From Arenimonas maotaiensis (GTDB lineage Bacteria; Pseudomonadota; Gammaproteobacteria; Xanthomonadales; Xanthomonadaceae), in contig NZ_BMFO01000001.1 of NCBI RefSeq assembly GCF_014638745.1, positions 596,591 to 660,590 of the forward strand: a stretch of DNA of 64,000 nucleotides, given 5' to 3'. The notes under the pieces were generated by a model. That model was not told where the DNA came from. It saw only the letters and a program-made list of their open reading frames with translations, and did no database searches. A program made the translations under genes and the position numbers. Within the stretch, counting starts at the first letter, position 1, and every line of letters begins with the position of its first letter. Of the stretch, positions 43,944-53,880 are shown in pieces.

Positions 43944-46811
43944 ATGACCAGCCTGCATTCCGCTTCCGCTCCCCGCGATTTCGCCTCCCGCCACATCGGC
44001 CCCTCGCCCGAGGAAATCGCCGCCATGCTCAAGACCGTCGGCGCCGACAGCCTCGACGCGCTGATGGCCGAAACCCTGCCCGCCGACATCCGCACGCCCG
44101 GCCCGCTGACCAGCATGGGCGCGGCCTGCTCGGAAGTGGAGGCGCTGGAACGCCTGCGCGCCTTGGCCGCGCGCAACACCGTGTTCACCTCGCTGATCGG
44201 CCAAGGCTATTACGGCACGCACACGCCGTTGGTGATCCTGCGCAACATCCTGGAAAATCCGGCCTGGTACACCGCGTACACGCCCTACCAGCCGGAGATC
44301 TCGCAAGGCCGCCTGGAAGCGCTGCTGAACTACCAGACCATGATCTGCGAGCTGACCGGGCTGGACATCGCCAACGCCTCGCTGCTGGATGAAGGCACCG
44401 CCGCCGCCGAAGCCATGGCCGTGGCCGAACGCGTGTCCAAATCCAAATCCAAGACCTTCTTCGTCGACGCCGAATGCCATCCGCAGACCATCGCGGTGGT
44501 GAAGATGCGCGCCGAGCCGCTGGGCTGGAATGTCGTGGTCGGCGATCCGGAAACCGAACTGCGGGCCGACGCCGTGTTCGGCGCGGTGTTGCAGTACCCC
44601 GGCACCCACGGTGCGGTGCGCGACCTGCGCGCGCCGATCGCGGCGCTGAAGGCCGCCGGCGCGATCAGCGTGGTCGCGGCCGATCCGCTGGCGCTGTGCC
44701 TGCTGACCCCGCCAGGCAAACTCGGCGCCGACATCGCCATCGGCAGCACCCAGCGCTTCGGCGTGCCGATGGGTTACGGCGGCCCGCACGCGGCCTACAT
44801 GGCGGTGCGCGACGCGATCAAACGCAACATTCCGGGCCGGCTGATCGGCGTCTCGATCGACGCCCGCGGCAAACCGGCCTACCGGCTCACCCTGCAGACC
44901 CGCGAACAGCACATCCGCCGCGAGAAGGCGACCTCCAACATCTGCACCGCGCAGGTGCTGCTGGCGGTGATGGCCTCGATGTACGCGGTGTACCACGGTC
45001 CGGCCGGCCTGCGCGCCATCGCCGCCGACGTGCATCAGCGCACCCGGGTGCTGGCCGCCGGTCTGGCACAACTCGGCTTCACCCCGCGCGACGGCCGCTT
45101 CTTCGACACCGTGACCGTGGACGTGGGCGCTCAGCGCGACGCCATCGTGGCGCACGCCGTGGCCGAGAAGATCAACTTCCGCCTGGTCGGCGACGGCGCA
45201 CTGGGCATCTCGCTGGATGAAACCACCACGCCGGCTGTGGTCGAAGCGGTCTGGCGCGCGTTCGGCGGCCAGCTGGCCTACGCTGACGTGCAGCCGGCGG
45301 CCGACGCCCTGCCGCAGGAGTTGCTGCGCGCCACGCCGTGCCTGAAGCATCCGATCTTCCAGGAGCACCATTCGGAAACCGAACTGCTGCGCTACCTGCG
45401 CAAGCTGGCCGACCGCGACCTGGCGCTGGACCGCGCGATGATCCCGCTCGGCTCCTGCACCATGAAGCTCAACGCCACCGCCGAGATGATTCCGGTCACC
45501 TGGCCGGAATTCGGCAACCTGCATCCGTTCTGCCCGCCCGAACAGGCCGAAGGCTACCGCGCGCTGTTCGACGACCTGCAGCGCTGGCTGGTGGAGATCA
45601 CCGGCTACGACGCGGTCAGCCTGCAGCCGAACTCCGGCGCGCAGGGCGAATACGCCGGTCTGCTGGCGATCCGCGGCTACCACGCCGCCCGCGGCGAAGG
45701 CCACCGCAACATCTGCCTGATTCCATCCTCGGCGCACGGCACCAATCCGGCCTCGGCGCAGATGGTGGGCATGGACGTGGTGGTGGTGGACTGCGACAAG
45801 GACGGCAACGTCGACGTCGACGACCTGCGCGCCAAGGCCGAGAAGCACGGCGCCAACCTGGCCGCGCTGATGGTCACCTACCCGTCCACGCACGGCGTGT
45901 TCGAAGAACGCATCCGCGAGATCTGCGACATCACCCATCGCTACGGCGGCCAAGTGTACATGGACGGCGCCAACATGAACGCGCAGGTCGGCCTGTCGCG
46001 TCCGGGCGAATTCGGCGCCGACGTCTCGCACCTGAACCTGCACAAGACCTTCTGCATCCCGCATGGCGGCGGCGGTCCCGGCATGGGCCCGATCGGCGTC
46101 AAGGCGCATCTGGCGCCGTTCCTGCCCGGCCACCCGGCGCTGGACGGCGGCACCGCACCGGTCGGCCCGGTCAGCGCCGCGCCGTTCGGCTCGGCCTCGA
46201 TCCTGCCGATCAGCTACGCCTACATCCTGATGATGGGCGGCGACGGCCTGAAGCGCGCCACGGAAGTGGCCATCCTGTCGGCCAACTACATCGCCGAGCG
46301 CCTGCAACCGCACTTCCCGGTGCTGTACCGCAACCACAACGGCCGGGTCGCGCACGAGTGCATCGTCGACCCGCGGCCGCTGAAGGACGGCGCCGGCGTC
46401 ACGGTCGACGACATCGCCAAGCGCCTGATCGACTACGGCTTCCACGCCCCGACCATGAGCTTCCCTGTGCCCGGCACGCTGATGATCGAGCCGACCGAAT
46501 CCGAGGCGCTGGTGGAGCTCGACCGCTTCTGCGAGGCGATGATCGCCATCCGCCGCGAAATCGCCGAGGTCGAGGCCGGCCGCTTCGCGGTCGAACACAG
46601 CCCGCTCCGGCACGCGCCGCACACCGTGCACGACCTGGCCGACGCCGAGTGGAACCGGCCGTATTCACGCGAGGAAGCCGTGTTCCCGGCCGGCATCCGC
46701 CGCGAAGACAAGTACTGGTGCCCGGTCAACCGCGTCGACAACGTCTACGGCGACCGCAACCTGATGTGCCTGTGCCCCTCGCCGGAGGAATACCGCGACA
46801 GCGCCGCCTGA
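43944..46811 (+). CDS. gcvP: Glycine dehydrogenase (decarboxylating), P protein
   Basis: 955 residues, single-chain form (both halves fused). PLP-dependent decarboxylation of glycine, passing methylamine to GcvH lipoate. The PLP Lys701 is in [17 protein letters not shown]-terminal half has [13 protein letters not shown] and C-terminal half [12 protein letters not shown]. Immediately downstream of the glycine riboswitch. gcvT and gcvH lie elsewhere on the other strand. Confidence 0.97.
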   Translation: MTSLHSASAPRDFASRHIGPSPEEIAAMLKTVGADSLDALMAETLPADIRTPGPLTSMGAACSEVEALERLRALAARNTVFTSLIGQGYYGTHTPLVILRNILENPAWYTAYTPYQPEISQGRLEALLNYQTMICELTGLDIANASLLDEGTAAAEAMAVAERVSKSKSKTFFVDAECHPQTIAVVKMRAEPLGWNVVVGDPETELRADAVFGAVLQYPGTHGAVRDLRAPIAALKAAGAISVVAADPLALCLLTPPGKLGADIAIGSTQRFGVPMGYGGPHAAYMAVRDAIKRNIPGRLIGVSIDARGKPAYRLTLQTREQHIRREKATSNICTAQVLLAVMASMYAVYHGPAGLRAIAADVHQRTRVLAAGLAQLGFTPRDGRFFDTVTVDVGAQRDAIVAHAVAEKINFRLVGDGALGISLDETTTPAVVEAVWRAFGGQLAYADVQPAADALPQELLRATPCLKHPIFQEHHSETELLRYLRKLADRDLALDRAMIPLGSCTMKLNATAEMIPVTWPEFGNLHPFCPPEQAEGYRALFDDLQRWLVEITGYDAVSLQPNSGAQGEYAGLLAIRGYHAARGEGHRNICLIPSSAHGTNPASAQMVGMDVVVVDCDKDGNVDVDDLRAKAEKHGANLAALMVTYPSTHGVFEERIREICDITHRYGGQVYMDGANMNAQVGLSRPGEFGADVSHLNLHKTFCIPHGGGGPGMGPIGVKAHLAPFLPGHPALDGGTAPVGPVSAAPFGSASILPISYAYILMMGGDGLKRATEVAILSANYIAERLQPHFPVLYRNHNGRVAHECIVDPRPLKDGAGVTVDDIAKRLIDYGFHAPTMSFPVPGTLMIEPTESEALVELDRFCEAMIAIRREIAEVEAGRFAVEHSPLRHAPHTVHDLADAEWNRPYSREEAVFPAGIRREDKYWCPVNRVDNVYGDRNLMCLCPSPEEYRDSAA

Positions 46812-46854
46812 GTCACCGGCGGGCGGTAGCGCCGCGCCGCCTGAACGGAAACCG

Positions 46855-46886
46855 AACCCCGCGCCCCAAAAAAGGGGTGCGGGGTT
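46855..46886 (+). terminator. Intrinsic terminator of gcvP
   Basis: A 13 bp stem (46855-46867 with 46874-46886, one G-T pair) with an A6 loop, 43 bp past the gcvP stop. The T tract afterwards is weak. Confidence 0.7.
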
Positions 46887-46920
46887 CTGCATTTGGTTGT
46901 ATGCTATGCGCACCTTAAGT

Positions 46921-46950
46921 TGTATCTTTCCATCTTGATTAAAGGATATA
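46921..46950 (+). promoter_or_regulatory. Hairpin covering the metK ribosome binding site
   Basis: TGTATCTTT (46921-46929) can pair with AAAGGATATA (46942-46950, two wobbles), closing a 12-nt loop. The right arm contains the Shine-Dalgarno AAAGGA of metK (ATG at 46958). It could lower or condition translation. No known SAM riboswitch core is recognised here. Confidence 0.4.
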
Positions 46951-46957
46951 TTCCTCG

Positions 46958-48169
46958 ATGAGCAGCTACCTCTTCACTTCCGAGTCGGTTTCCGAAGGCC
47001 ACCCGGACAAGATCGCCGACCAGATCTCCGACGCCGTCCTCGACGCCATCCTGGCGCAGGACAAGTACGCCCGCGTCGCCTGCGAGACCCTGGTCAAGAC
47101 CGGTGCCGCCATCGTCGCCGGCGAGATCACCACCACCGCCTGGGTCGACATCGAGGAGCTGACCCGCAAGGTCATCAACGACATCGGCTACGACAACTCG
47201 AACGTCGGCTTCGACGGCCACACCTGCGCCATCATCAACATGATCGGCAAGCAGTCGCCCGACATCAACCAGGGCGTCGACCGCAAGAAGCCGGAAGAAC
47301 AGGGCGCGGGCGACCAGGGCCTGATGTTCGGCTACGCCACCAACGAGACCGACAGCTTCATGCCGGCCGCCATCCACCTGTCGCACCGTCTGGTCGAGCA
47401 GCAGGCCAAGGTCCGCAAGAAGAAGAACTCGCCGCTGCCCTGGCTGCGCCCGGACGCCAAGAGCCAGGTCACCCTGCGCTATGAGGGCGACAAGGCCGTG
47501 GCCATCGACGCCGTGGTGCTGTCGACCCAGCACGACCCGGGCATCAAGCAGAAGGACCTGATCGAAGCCGTGCGCGAGGAGATCCTGAAGCCGGTGCTGC
47601 CGGCCAAGCTGCTGCACAAGGGCACCAAGTACCACATCAACCCGACCGGCAAGTTCATCATCGGCGGCCCGGTCGGCGACTGCGGCCTGACCGGCCGCAA
47701 GATCATCGTCGACACCTACGGCGGCTGGGCCCGCCACGGCGGCGGCGCGTTCTCCGGCAAGGATCCGTCCAAGGTCGACCGCTCGGCCGCCTACGCCGCG
47801 CGCTACGTGGCCAAGAACGTGGTCGCGGCCGGCCTGGCCGACCGCTGCGAAGTGCAGGTCAGCTACGCCATCGGCGTGGCCGAACCGACCTCGATCTCGG
47901 TCACCACCTTCGGCACCGGCAAGATCCCGGACGCGCAGATCGAGAAGCTGATCCGCGGCCACTTCGACCTGCGCCCGTACGGCATCACCAAGATGCTCGA
48001 CCTGCTGCACCCGATCTACCAGCGCACCGCCAGCTACGGCCACTTCGGCCGCAAGCCGCAGGACGTGAGCTATGTGGACGGCCACGGCAAGAGCCACACC
48101 GCCACCGCCTTCAGTTGGGAAAAGACCGACGTGGCCGAGGCGCTGCGCAAGGCCGCCAAGCTGAAGTAA
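46958..48169 (+). CDS. metK: S-adenosylmethionine synthetase
   Basis: 403 residues. Makes SAM from methionine and ATP. Seen: [33 protein letters not shown] and [19 protein letters not shown], the ATP and methionine site motifs. First of three methyl-cycle genes (metK, ahcY, metF). Leader of 71 bp after the gcvP terminator has a hairpin over the ribosome binding site; the SD is 11 bp from ATG, a little long. Confidence 0.97.
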   Translation: MSSYLFTSESVSEGHPDKIADQISDAVLDAILAQDKYARVACETLVKTGAAIVAGEITTTAWVDIEELTRKVINDIGYDNSNVGFDGHTCAIINMIGKQSPDINQGVDRKKPEEQGAGDQGLMFGYATNETDSFMPAAIHLSHRLVEQQAKVRKKKNSPLPWLRPDAKSQVTLRYEGDKAVAIDAVVLSTQHDPGIKQKDLIEAVREEILKPVLPAKLLHKGTKYHINPTGKFIIGGPVGDCGLTGRKIIVDTYGGWARHGGGAFSGKDPSKVDRSAAYAARYVAKNVVAAGLADRCEVQVSYAIGVAEPTSISVTTFGTGKIPDAQIEKLIRGHFDLRPYGITKMLDLLHPIYQRTASYGHFGRKPQDVSYVDGHGKSHTATAFSWEKTDVAEALRKAAKLK

Positions 48170-48177
48170 GCGGGAAA

Positions 48178-48199
48178 CGGGGCGGAGAAATCCGCCCCG
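48178..48199 (+). terminator. Intrinsic terminator of metK
   Basis: Stem CGGGGCGGA (48178-48186), GAAA tetraloop, TCCGCCCCG (48191-48199), then CTTTCAC. The T tract is short. Confidence 0.65.
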
Positions 48200-48254
48200 C
48201 TTTCACGTAGAATTACGGGGTCGGCCGCCATCATGGCCGCATTCCACCACACCC

Positions 48255-48306
48255 CATCGAGGGGCGCTGCAAGCGCCGCGCACGCCGCGGAAGCACAGGC
48301 TCGATG
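48255..48306 (+). promoter_or_regulatory. S-adenosylhomocysteine (SAH) riboswitch
   Basis: CATCGAG (48255-48261) pairs with CTCGATG (48300-48306) as P1, and between them lies GGGCGCTGCAAGCG and AGCACAGG, matching the GAGGxGCGCUGC ... AGGCUCG core of SAH riboswitches, known before ahcY in proteobacteria. SAH binding raises ahcY expression in known cases. A TAGAAT box lies at 48208-48213. The aptamer ends 52 bp before the ahcY ATG. Confidence 0.9.
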
Positions 48307-48357
48307 GACGTCGTCACCGCAACCGCGCCCGCTCACTTTGAACCTCGAGGAGCGTAC

Positions 48358-49779
48358 ATGAACGCCGTTGTGAACCTGAAACACGATTACAAAGTCGCCG
48401 ACATCGCCCTGGCCGATTGGGGCCGCAAGGAAATCGACATCGCCGAGCAGGAAATGCCGGGCCTGATGGCGATCCGCCAGAAATACGCCGCCGCCAAGCC
48501 GCTGAAGGGCGTGCGCGTGACCGGCTCGCTGCACATGACCATCCAGACCGCCGTGCTGATCGAGACCCTGAAGGACCTGGGCGCCGACGTGCGCTGGGCG
48601 TCCTGCAACATCTTCTCGACCCAGGACCACGCGGCCGCCGCCATCGCCGCCTCCGGCACGCCGGTGTTCGCCTGGAAGGGCGAAACCCTGGAAGAGTACT
48701 GGGACTGCACCCTCGACGCGGTCAGTTTCCCGGCCGGCAAGGGCCCGCAGCTGGTGGTCGACGACGGCGGCGACGTGACCCTGCTGCTGCACAAGGGCTA
48801 CGAGATGGAACAGGGCTCGGACTGGGTCAATACCCCGTCGGGCTCGCATGAGGAGCAGGTCATCAAGAACCTGCTGAAGCGCACCGCCGTCGAGCGTCCG
48901 GGCTTCTGGGCCGCCGTGATGCAGGATTGGCGCGGCGTGTCCGAAGAGACCACCACCGGCGTGCACCGCCTGTACCAGATGCTGGAGGCCGGCTCCCTGC
49001 GCGTGCCGGCGATCAACGTCAACGACTCGGTCACCAAGTCCAAGTTCGACAACCTGTACGGCTGCCGCGAATCGCTGGCCGACGGCCTGAAGCGCGCGAT
49101 GGACGTGATGCTGGCCGGCAAGGTGGCCGTGGTCTGCGGTTACGGCGACGTCGGCAAGGGCTCGGCGCACTCGCTGCGCGCCTACGGCTGCCGCGTGGTG
49201 GTCACCGAGATCGATCCGATCAACGCCCTGCAGGCCGCGATGGAAGGCTTCGAGGTCAACACCGTCGAGAACACCTTGGGCCGCGGCGACATCTACGTCA
49301 CCACCACCGGCAACAAGGACGTGCTGACCCTCGAGCACATGCAGCAGATGAAGGACCAGGCCATCGTCTGCAACATCGGCCACTTCGACAACGAAATCCA
49401 GGTCGACCGCCTGAACGCCTCCGATGCGGTCAAGCTCAACATCAAGCCGCAGGTCGACAAGTACACCTTCCCGAACGGCAACAGCATCTTCCTGCTGGCC
49501 GAGGGCCGCTTGGTCAACCTGGGCTGCGCCACCGGTCACCCGAGCTTCGTGATGTCGAACTCGTTCGCCAACCAGACTCTGGCCCAGATCGACCTGTGGG
49601 CCAACAAGGACGTGTACGAGCCGAAGGTCTACATCCTGCCCAAGAAGCTGGACGAGGAAGTGGCGCGCCTGCATCTGGAGAAGATCGGCGTCAAGCTGAC
49701 CACCCTGAGCCCGGAACAGGCCGCTTATCTCGGCGTGCCGGTCGAAGGCCCGTACAAGCCCGAACACTACCGCTACTGA
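48358..49779 (+). CDS. ahcY: S-adenosylhomocysteine hydrolase (adenosylhomocysteinase)
   Basis: 473 residues. Splits SAH into adenosine and homocysteine with tightly bound NAD+; clears the inhibitor of methyltransferases. NAD site [12 protein letters not shown] near residue 258, and [16 protein letters not shown] and [14 protein letters not shown] core. The ATG at 48358 with CGAGGAG upstream is chosen; an earlier in-frame ATG lies inside the riboswitch P1 stem and is rejected. Directly after the SAH riboswitch and 57 bp before metF. Confidence 0.97.
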   Translation: MNAVVNLKHDYKVADIALADWGRKEIDIAEQEMPGLMAIRQKYAAAKPLKGVRVTGSLHMTIQTAVLIETLKDLGADVRWASCNIFSTQDHAAAAIAASGTPVFAWKGETLEEYWDCTLDAVSFPAGKGPQLVVDDGGDVTLLLHKGYEMEQGSDWVNTPSGSHEEQVIKNLLKRTAVERPGFWAAVMQDWRGVSEETTTGVHRLYQMLEAGSLRVPAINVNDSVTKSKFDNLYGCRESLADGLKRAMDVMLAGKVAVVCGYGDVGKGSAHSLRAYGCRVVVTEIDPINALQAAMEGFEVNTVENTLGRGDIYVTTTGNKDVLTLEHMQQMKDQAIVCNIGHFDNEIQVDRLNASDAVKLNIKPQVDKYTFPNGNSIFLLAEGRLVNLGCATGHPSFVMSNSFANQTLAQIDLWANKDVYEPKVYILPKKLDEEVARLHLEKIGVKLTTLSPEQAAYLGVPVEGPYKPEHYRY

Positions 49780-49788
49780 TGCCTCACC

Positions 49789-49814
49789 GGAAAGGGCGCG
49801 CGAGCGCCCTTTCC
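49789..49814 (+). terminator. Hairpin between ahcY and metF
   Basis: Perfect 11 bp stem GGAAAGGGCGC (49789-49799) with GCGCCCTTTCC (49804-49814), GCGA loop, followed by GTTTCC. A partial terminator: it could lower metF relative to ahcY. Confidence 0.6.
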
Positions 49815-49836
49815 GTTTCCGCCGTCCGGAACCGCC

Positions 49837-50658
49837 ATGAAAATCTCCTACGAATTCTTCCCGCCGAAAACCGACGAGCAGCGCGCCCAGCTCGACCGCA
49901 CGGTGGCGCAGCTGAAGGCGCACCAACCGCTGTTCGCCTCGGTCACCTTCGGCGCCGGCGGCTCCACGCTGAGCTACACCGGCGAGACCGTGCGCCATCT
50001 GGCCGACGCGCACGGGTTGCACGCGGTACCGCACCTGAGCTGCATGGGCGGCACCCGCGCCGAGCTGCGCGCCCTGCTCGAGGGCTACAAGGCCCAGGGC
50101 TGCCGGCGGGTGGTGGCGTTGCGCGGCGATCTGCCGTCCGGCATGGCGCGCGCCGGCGACATGCACTTCGCCTCGGAACTGGTCGGCTTCATCCGCGCCG
50201 AGTTCGGCGACGCCTTCGACGTCACCGTGGCCTGCTATCCGGAATTCCACCCGCAGGCCGAGGACGCGTTCGGCGACATCGCCCGCTTCGGCGAGAAGGT
50301 CAGGCTCGGCGCCACTTCGGCGATCACCCAGTACTTCTACAACGCCGACGCCTACTTCCGTTTCGTCGACGACGCTCGCCGGCAGGGCATCGACATCCCG
50401 ATCATCCCGGGCATCATGCCGATCTCGAACTTCTCGCAGATCCGGCGCTTCTCCCAGCTGTGCGGCGCCGAGATCCCGCGCTGGATGGCGCAGCGCATGC
50501 TGGCCTACGGCGATGACGTCGAGTCGGTACGCGCCTTCGCCGCCGACTGCGTGGCCGACCTGTGCCGCCGCCTGTTGGCCGGCGGCGCGGAAGAGCTGCA
50601 CTTCTACACGCTGAACATGGCGCGGCCGACCGCCGCGGTGCTCTCGCGCTTGGGCTGA
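49837..50658 (+). CDS. metF: 5,10-methylenetetrahydrofolate reductase
   Basis: 273 residues, FAD TIM barrel. Supplies methyl-THF for methionine synthesis. Start MKISYEFFPPKTDEQ with the catalytic Glu near residue 6, SVTFGAGGS, and the long helix HEADAFGDIARFGEKVRLGATSAITQYFYN are typical. It completes the metK-ahcY-metF set. Confidence 0.95.
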   Translation: MKISYEFFPPKTDEQRAQLDRTVAQLKAHQPLFASVTFGAGGSTLSYTGETVRHLADAHGLHAVPHLSCMGGTRAELRALLEGYKAQGCRRVVALRGDLPSGMARAGDMHFASELVGFIRAEFGDAFDVTVACYPEFHPQAEDAFGDIARFGEKVRLGATSAITQYFYNADAYFRFVDDARRQGIDIPIIPGIMPISNFSQIRRFSQLCGAEIPRWMAQRMLAYGDDVESVRAFAADCVADLCRRLLAGGAEELHFYTLNMARPTAAVLSRLG

Positions 50659-50678
50659 AGCTGCGCTACAGTGCCGGT

Positions 50679-51257
50679 ATGATCCGGCGTCTCACGTTCT
50701 TGTTGCTGTTGCTGCCGCATGCCGGCGAGGCGCCCGCGCAGGACGTGCGCGTCTGCCTGCAACAGGACGGCAGTGTGGTGTACACCGACGCGCTGTGCGG
50801 CGGCGAGCAGTCCGAAAAGTCCGCCGAACAGCCGGTTGCGCAGACGCCGGCCGCACGTACCCGCACTCCCGCCGTCCCGCCTCCGCCGGCCTGCAGCCGC
50901 AGTCCGGAACAGCTGCAATGGGCGGTGCGCGCCGCGCTCGACGCGCGCGACGTCAACGCGCTGGCCGAGAGCTATCATTGGGCCGGCGTCTCTAGCGCGC
51001 AGGCCGAGGCGCTGATGATCCGGCTCGAACGGCTGGCGCGCACACCGGTGCTGGATATACAGCTGACATACGAGGATACCGGAGCGCCGGCAGCCGACGC
51101 TCTCCCGGAGGAAGATCCGGATCCGCCATCGGAATCCCGACCGCGCATGCCGGCGGCATTGAAAGTGGTGAGCTACCGCGAAGACGGCGGCGCAGGCACC
51201 GCGAGCACGGCATTCCGTCTGCAACGCCATTTCGAGTGCTGGTGGATCCGCTACTGA
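50679..51257 (+). CDS. Exported protein with DUF4124-like N-terminus
   Basis: 192 residues. Signal peptide 1-21 (ending PAQ), then a short DUF4124-like motif (VRVCLQQDGSVVYTDALCGG) with a Cys pair, a Pro/Ala/Arg linker (about 50-70), and a C-terminal region (about 75-192) with no family I recognise, ending in FECWWIRY. A TACAGT box is 10 bp before the ATG. It converges on the sensor kinase, one base apart. Function unknown. Confidence 0.7.
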   Translation: MIRRLTFLLLLLPHAGEAPAQDVRVCLQQDGSVVYTDALCGGEQSEKSAEQPVAQTPAARTRTPAVPPPPACSRSPEQLQWAVRAALDARDVNALAESYHWAGVSSAQAEALMIRLERLARTPVLDIQLTYEDTGAPAADALPEEDPDPPSESRPRMPAALKVVSYREDGGAGTASTAFRLQRHFECWWIRY

Positions 51258-51258
51258 T

Positions 51259-52530
51259 TCAGTGGAACTGCAGCACCGCCACCGCGCCGCCCTGTTCGCG
51301 CGGCGCGATGCTGACATTCCAACCGTACAGTTCGCACAGCCGGCGCACGATCGACAGACCGATACCGCCGCCGGTGGTGTTGCCGACGCTCGAACCGCGG
51401 TAGCCGCGCTCGAACAGGCGCTCGGCGTCTTCGGTGCTGAGACCCGGGCCGGTGTCCTCGATCAGCACCCGGTCGGTTTCGACGCGGCAACGCACCTCGC
51501 CCTCGACCGTGTACTTGCAGGCGTTGCCGAGCAGGTTGCCGATGGCGACCGACAGCACCGCCTCGGGCGCTTCGATGACGACGCCGTCCAGGCCCTCGAC
51601 GAAGATCTCGACCGGCTTCCTGGCCAGATGCGCGCGGTTGGCCTCGGCCAACTGCCGCACCAGCCGGCTGATGTCGCAGCTGCCCATGCCGCGCTCGTTG
51701 CGCGACAGCATCAACAGCGCCGTGGTCAGGTCGGTGCACTGCAGCGCGGCGCGGTCGATGCGCAGCAGGCGCTGGCGCATCTTGTCGGTGATGTCGGGAT
51801 TGGCCAGCAGCAGCTCGGTGGCGCCGCGGATGACCGCCAACGGCGTGCGCAGCTCGTGGCTGACGTCGGCGTTGAACTCGCGGTCGCGGCGTACGATCTG
51901 GGTCATGCGCGCGGCGTAGTCGTCGAGCGCGGCCGCCAGCTGGCCGACCTCGTCGTTGGGGAACAGCGGCGCCAACTGCTGGGTGTTCTCCTTGCCCACC
52001 ATCTGGCGTAGCCGGCGGGCTAATTCCAGAACCGGCGAGATCACCCGCGAGGACGACCAGATGCCGATCAACCAGGCCAACAGGGAGAACACCGCGATCG
52101 CGCCCGCCACCAGCAGCAGCATGCGCTGCTCGCTCAGGCTGGCACTGGTGACGTCATAGCGCACATAGCTGACCAGGTCGGCGTCGCGCCGGATGGCGTA
52201 TTTGTAGCGGTGCAGGCGGCCGTTGCTGTCGACCTCCTCGATGTCGTACACCCCGGTCTTCAGGTTCTGCAACGCCAGCGGCATCTTGTAGGCGTTGCGC
52301 GTGCTCCAGATCTTGGCCGAGAGCATCGAGAAGGTGGCGGTGCCCTGCGGGTTGTCGCGCACCTGCTGCACGAAGTTGTCGACTTCGCGTTGCAGGGTGC
52401 TTTCGATCAATTGCCCTTCGAGCTTCGAGCGCAGGTAGATGGAAGACGCGGCGAACAGCGCCGTCAGCCCGAAACCGAGCAGGAAGAACGAGAAGATGAT
52501 CCGGGTTCGGAGTCTACGCCGGTACTGCAT
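51259..52530 (-). CDS. Two-component sensor histidine kinase
   Basis: 423 residues: membrane helices at about 11-33 and 137-159 with a ~100-residue periplasmic sensor domain between, HAMP linker (about 160-215), HisKA with His225 in SHELRTPL, and HATPase with the N box NLLGNACKYT and G box IEDTGPGLS. OmpR/PhoB partner by overlap: its start is inside the end of the regulator gene (17 bp). Periplasmic stimulus not known; the sensor domain has two Tyr/Arg-rich strands and no recognised fold. Confidence 0.92.
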   Translation of the reverse strand: MQYRRRLRTRIIFSFFLLGFGLTALFAASSIYLRSKLEGQLIESTLQREVDNFVQQVRDNPQGTATFSMLSAKIWSTRNAYKMPLALQNLKTGVYDIEEVDSNGRLHRYKYAIRRDADLVSYVRYDVTSASLSEQRMLLLVAGAIAVFSLLAWLIGIWSSSRVISPVLELARRLRQMVGKENTQQLAPLFPNDEVGQLAAALDDYAARMTQIVRRDREFNADVSHELRTPLAVIRGATELLLANPDITDKMRQRLLRIDRAALQCTDLTTALLMLSRNERGMGSCDISRLVRQLAEANRAHLARKPVEIFVEGLDGVVIEAPEAVLSVAIGNLLGNACKYTVEGEVRCRVETDRVLIEDTGPGLSTEDAERLFERGYRGSSVGNTTGGGIGLSIVRRLCELYGWNVSIAPREQGGAVAVLQFH

Positions 52531-53200
52531 CGGTATCGACGATCCGGTAGCCGATGCCGTGTCGGGTCTGGATCAGGGCCTTGCCGAAGGGCTTGTCGAT
52601 GGCGGCGCGCAGGCCGTGGATGTGCACGCGCAGGCTGTCGGAATCCGGCAGCTCCTCGCCCCAAACGCGGGTTTCCAGCTCGTTGCGGGTCACCACCGAG
52701 GGCGAGGCCTCCATCAGCGCCTGCAGGATCTTCAGCGCGGTCGGATTGAGTTGGATCGACTCGCCGGCACGGCGCACCTCGAGGGTGTCGAGGTTGAACT
52801 CGAGGTCGGCGATGGCCAGCGTGCGCGGCACGTTGGCCTTGGTGCGGCGGGCCAGCACCTGCAGGCGGGCTTCCACCTCCTGCAGGGCGAACGGCTTGAC
52901 CAGATAGTCGTCGGCGCCGGATTCGAAACCGGCCAGCTTGCTGTCCAGCGAATCGCGCGCGGTCAGCATCAGCACCGGCGTCTGCTTGCGGCCTTCCTGG
53001 CGCAGCTTGCGGCAGACCTCGATGCCGTCGATGCCGGGCAGGTTCAGGTCGAGCACGATGGCGTCGAAGTCGTTGACCACCGCCAGATGCAGGCCGGTCA
53101 CGCCGTCGGCGGCGTAATCGACGGTGTGGCCGCGGTCCTCGAGGTAATCCCCGAGGTTGGCGGCGATGTCGCGGTTGTCTTCGATGACCAGAAGGCGCAT
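52514..53200 (-). CDS. Two-component response regulator, OmpR/PhoB family
   Basis: 228 residues. Receiver (1-118) with phosphoacceptor Asp51 in VLDLNLPGIDG, acidic Glu7/Asp8, Thr in MLTARD and Lys in VKPF; winged-helix DNA-binding domain (about 130-222) with RNELETRVWGEELPDSDSLRVHIHGLR. Operates with the overlapping sensor kinase. A strong GGGGGAC lies before the ATG. Begins 15 bp after the secreted gene 53216-53683 on the same strand. Confidence 0.94.
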   Translation of the reverse strand: MRLLVIEDNRDIAANLGDYLEDRGHTVDYAADGVTGLHLAVVNDFDAIVLDLNLPGIDGIEVCRKLRQEGRKQTPVLMLTARDSLDSKLAGFESGADDYLVKPFALQEVEARLQVLARRTKANVPRTLAIADLEFNLDTLEVRRAGESIQLNPTALKILQALMEASPSVVTRNELETRVWGEELPDSDSLRVHIHGLRAAIDKPFGKALIQTRHGIGYRIVDTDAVPA

Positions 53201-53215
53201 AGTCCCCCGGCCCGG

Positions 53216-53683
53216 TCAGTTGATGCGCTGCAAATCGGAGTTGCGGCGATTGACCATATCAAGCTGGGTCTTGTCGTATGCGCGACGTTTGGCAGCTTGG
53301 GTCATGCACGCGCGGACGCGCTGATTCGAGCCCATCGGCTTTTCGAAGGTGCAAACCAACTTGCTGTCGGCGAAGGATTTCGAGAGCATGGCATTCACAC
53401 GGCCGATAACCTCGTTCCGTTCCGCCTCCGAAAGTCCTCCGTCGACAAGGCTGTCCAAATCATCATTGAGCTTGACCCGATCCTGATTGGACAGCTCGAC
53501 ATATTCGATTTGAGCGATTTTCTGCTTGACGATATCGACTTGGCTGGCGATCGGTTGGCCGAAGGCGGAAATTTGATAAGCCTGCTTGTCCAGGTCGGAT
53601 CCGGCGAATGCCGCATTCGATGCGAACAGAACCAAGGAGAAGGCGATGGATTGGCTAATCTTCATGATCATAAATTTTTCCAT
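53216..53683 (-). CDS. Small secreted protein of unknown function, lower G+C than neighbours
   Basis: 155 residues. Signal peptide in MKISQSIAFSLVLFASNAAFAG; start is uncertain (ATGs at 53683, 53671 and 53665). Mature part is mostly predicted helical, with one Cys pair (CTFEKP and ACMTQ) and Lys/Asp-rich ends. In 53521-53580 I count 31 of 60 G+C, well below the two-component genes. It is followed on the same strand, 15 bp away, by the response regulator, so it may be co-transcribed and could be a periplasmic partner of the sensor. No family recognised. Confidence 0.65.
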   Translation of the reverse strand: MEKFMIMKISQSIAFSLVLFASNAAFAGSDLDKQAYQISAFGQPIASQVDIVKQKIAQIEYVELSNQDRVKLNDDLDSLVDGGLSEAERNEVIGRVNAMLSKSFADSKLVCTFEKPMGSNQRVRACMTQAAKRRAYDKTQLDMVNRRNSDLQRIN

Positions 53684-53743
53684 AAATATTTTTCCCGTCC
53701 GACGAGCTTAACACCGTTCTCGGTCACGGTGGAAATCAAAAAA

Positions 53744-53771
53744 CCCGGCAAGCGTTCGCACGCTTGCCGGG
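53744..53771 (-). terminator. Intrinsic terminator of the ATP-grasp gene
   Basis: Perfect 11 bp stem CCCGGCAAGCG (53744-53754) with CGCTTGCCGGG (53761-53771), followed on the minus strand by six T. It lies 105 bp past the ATP-grasp stop. Confidence 0.88.
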
Positions 53772-53863
53772 CCAGGGCTTGAAGCTCCGATTACCATAAC
53801 CGGTTGGTTGCTGACGAGGCGCGCAAACCGAAGAAATGGTCGGGTAAGGCTAGCGCCGGATAC

Positions 53864-53880
53864 ATTAACATTTCGTTAAT
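53864..53880. repeat. A+T-rich inverted repeat at the ATP-grasp stop
   Basis: ATTAAC (53864-53869) and GTTAAT (53875-53880) with a 5-nt loop, overlapping the stop codon of the ATP-grasp gene. Confidence 0.35.

Noticed and set aside
46887-46957. SAM-I, SAM-II or similar riboswitch before metK
   Set aside because: No class core was recognised; the leader is only about 71 bp. The hairpin over the ribosome binding site is reported instead as a separate lead.
48304-48357. Earlier ATG for ahcY at 48304
   Set aside because: It lies inside the riboswitch P1 stem, and the protein family starts at 48358.
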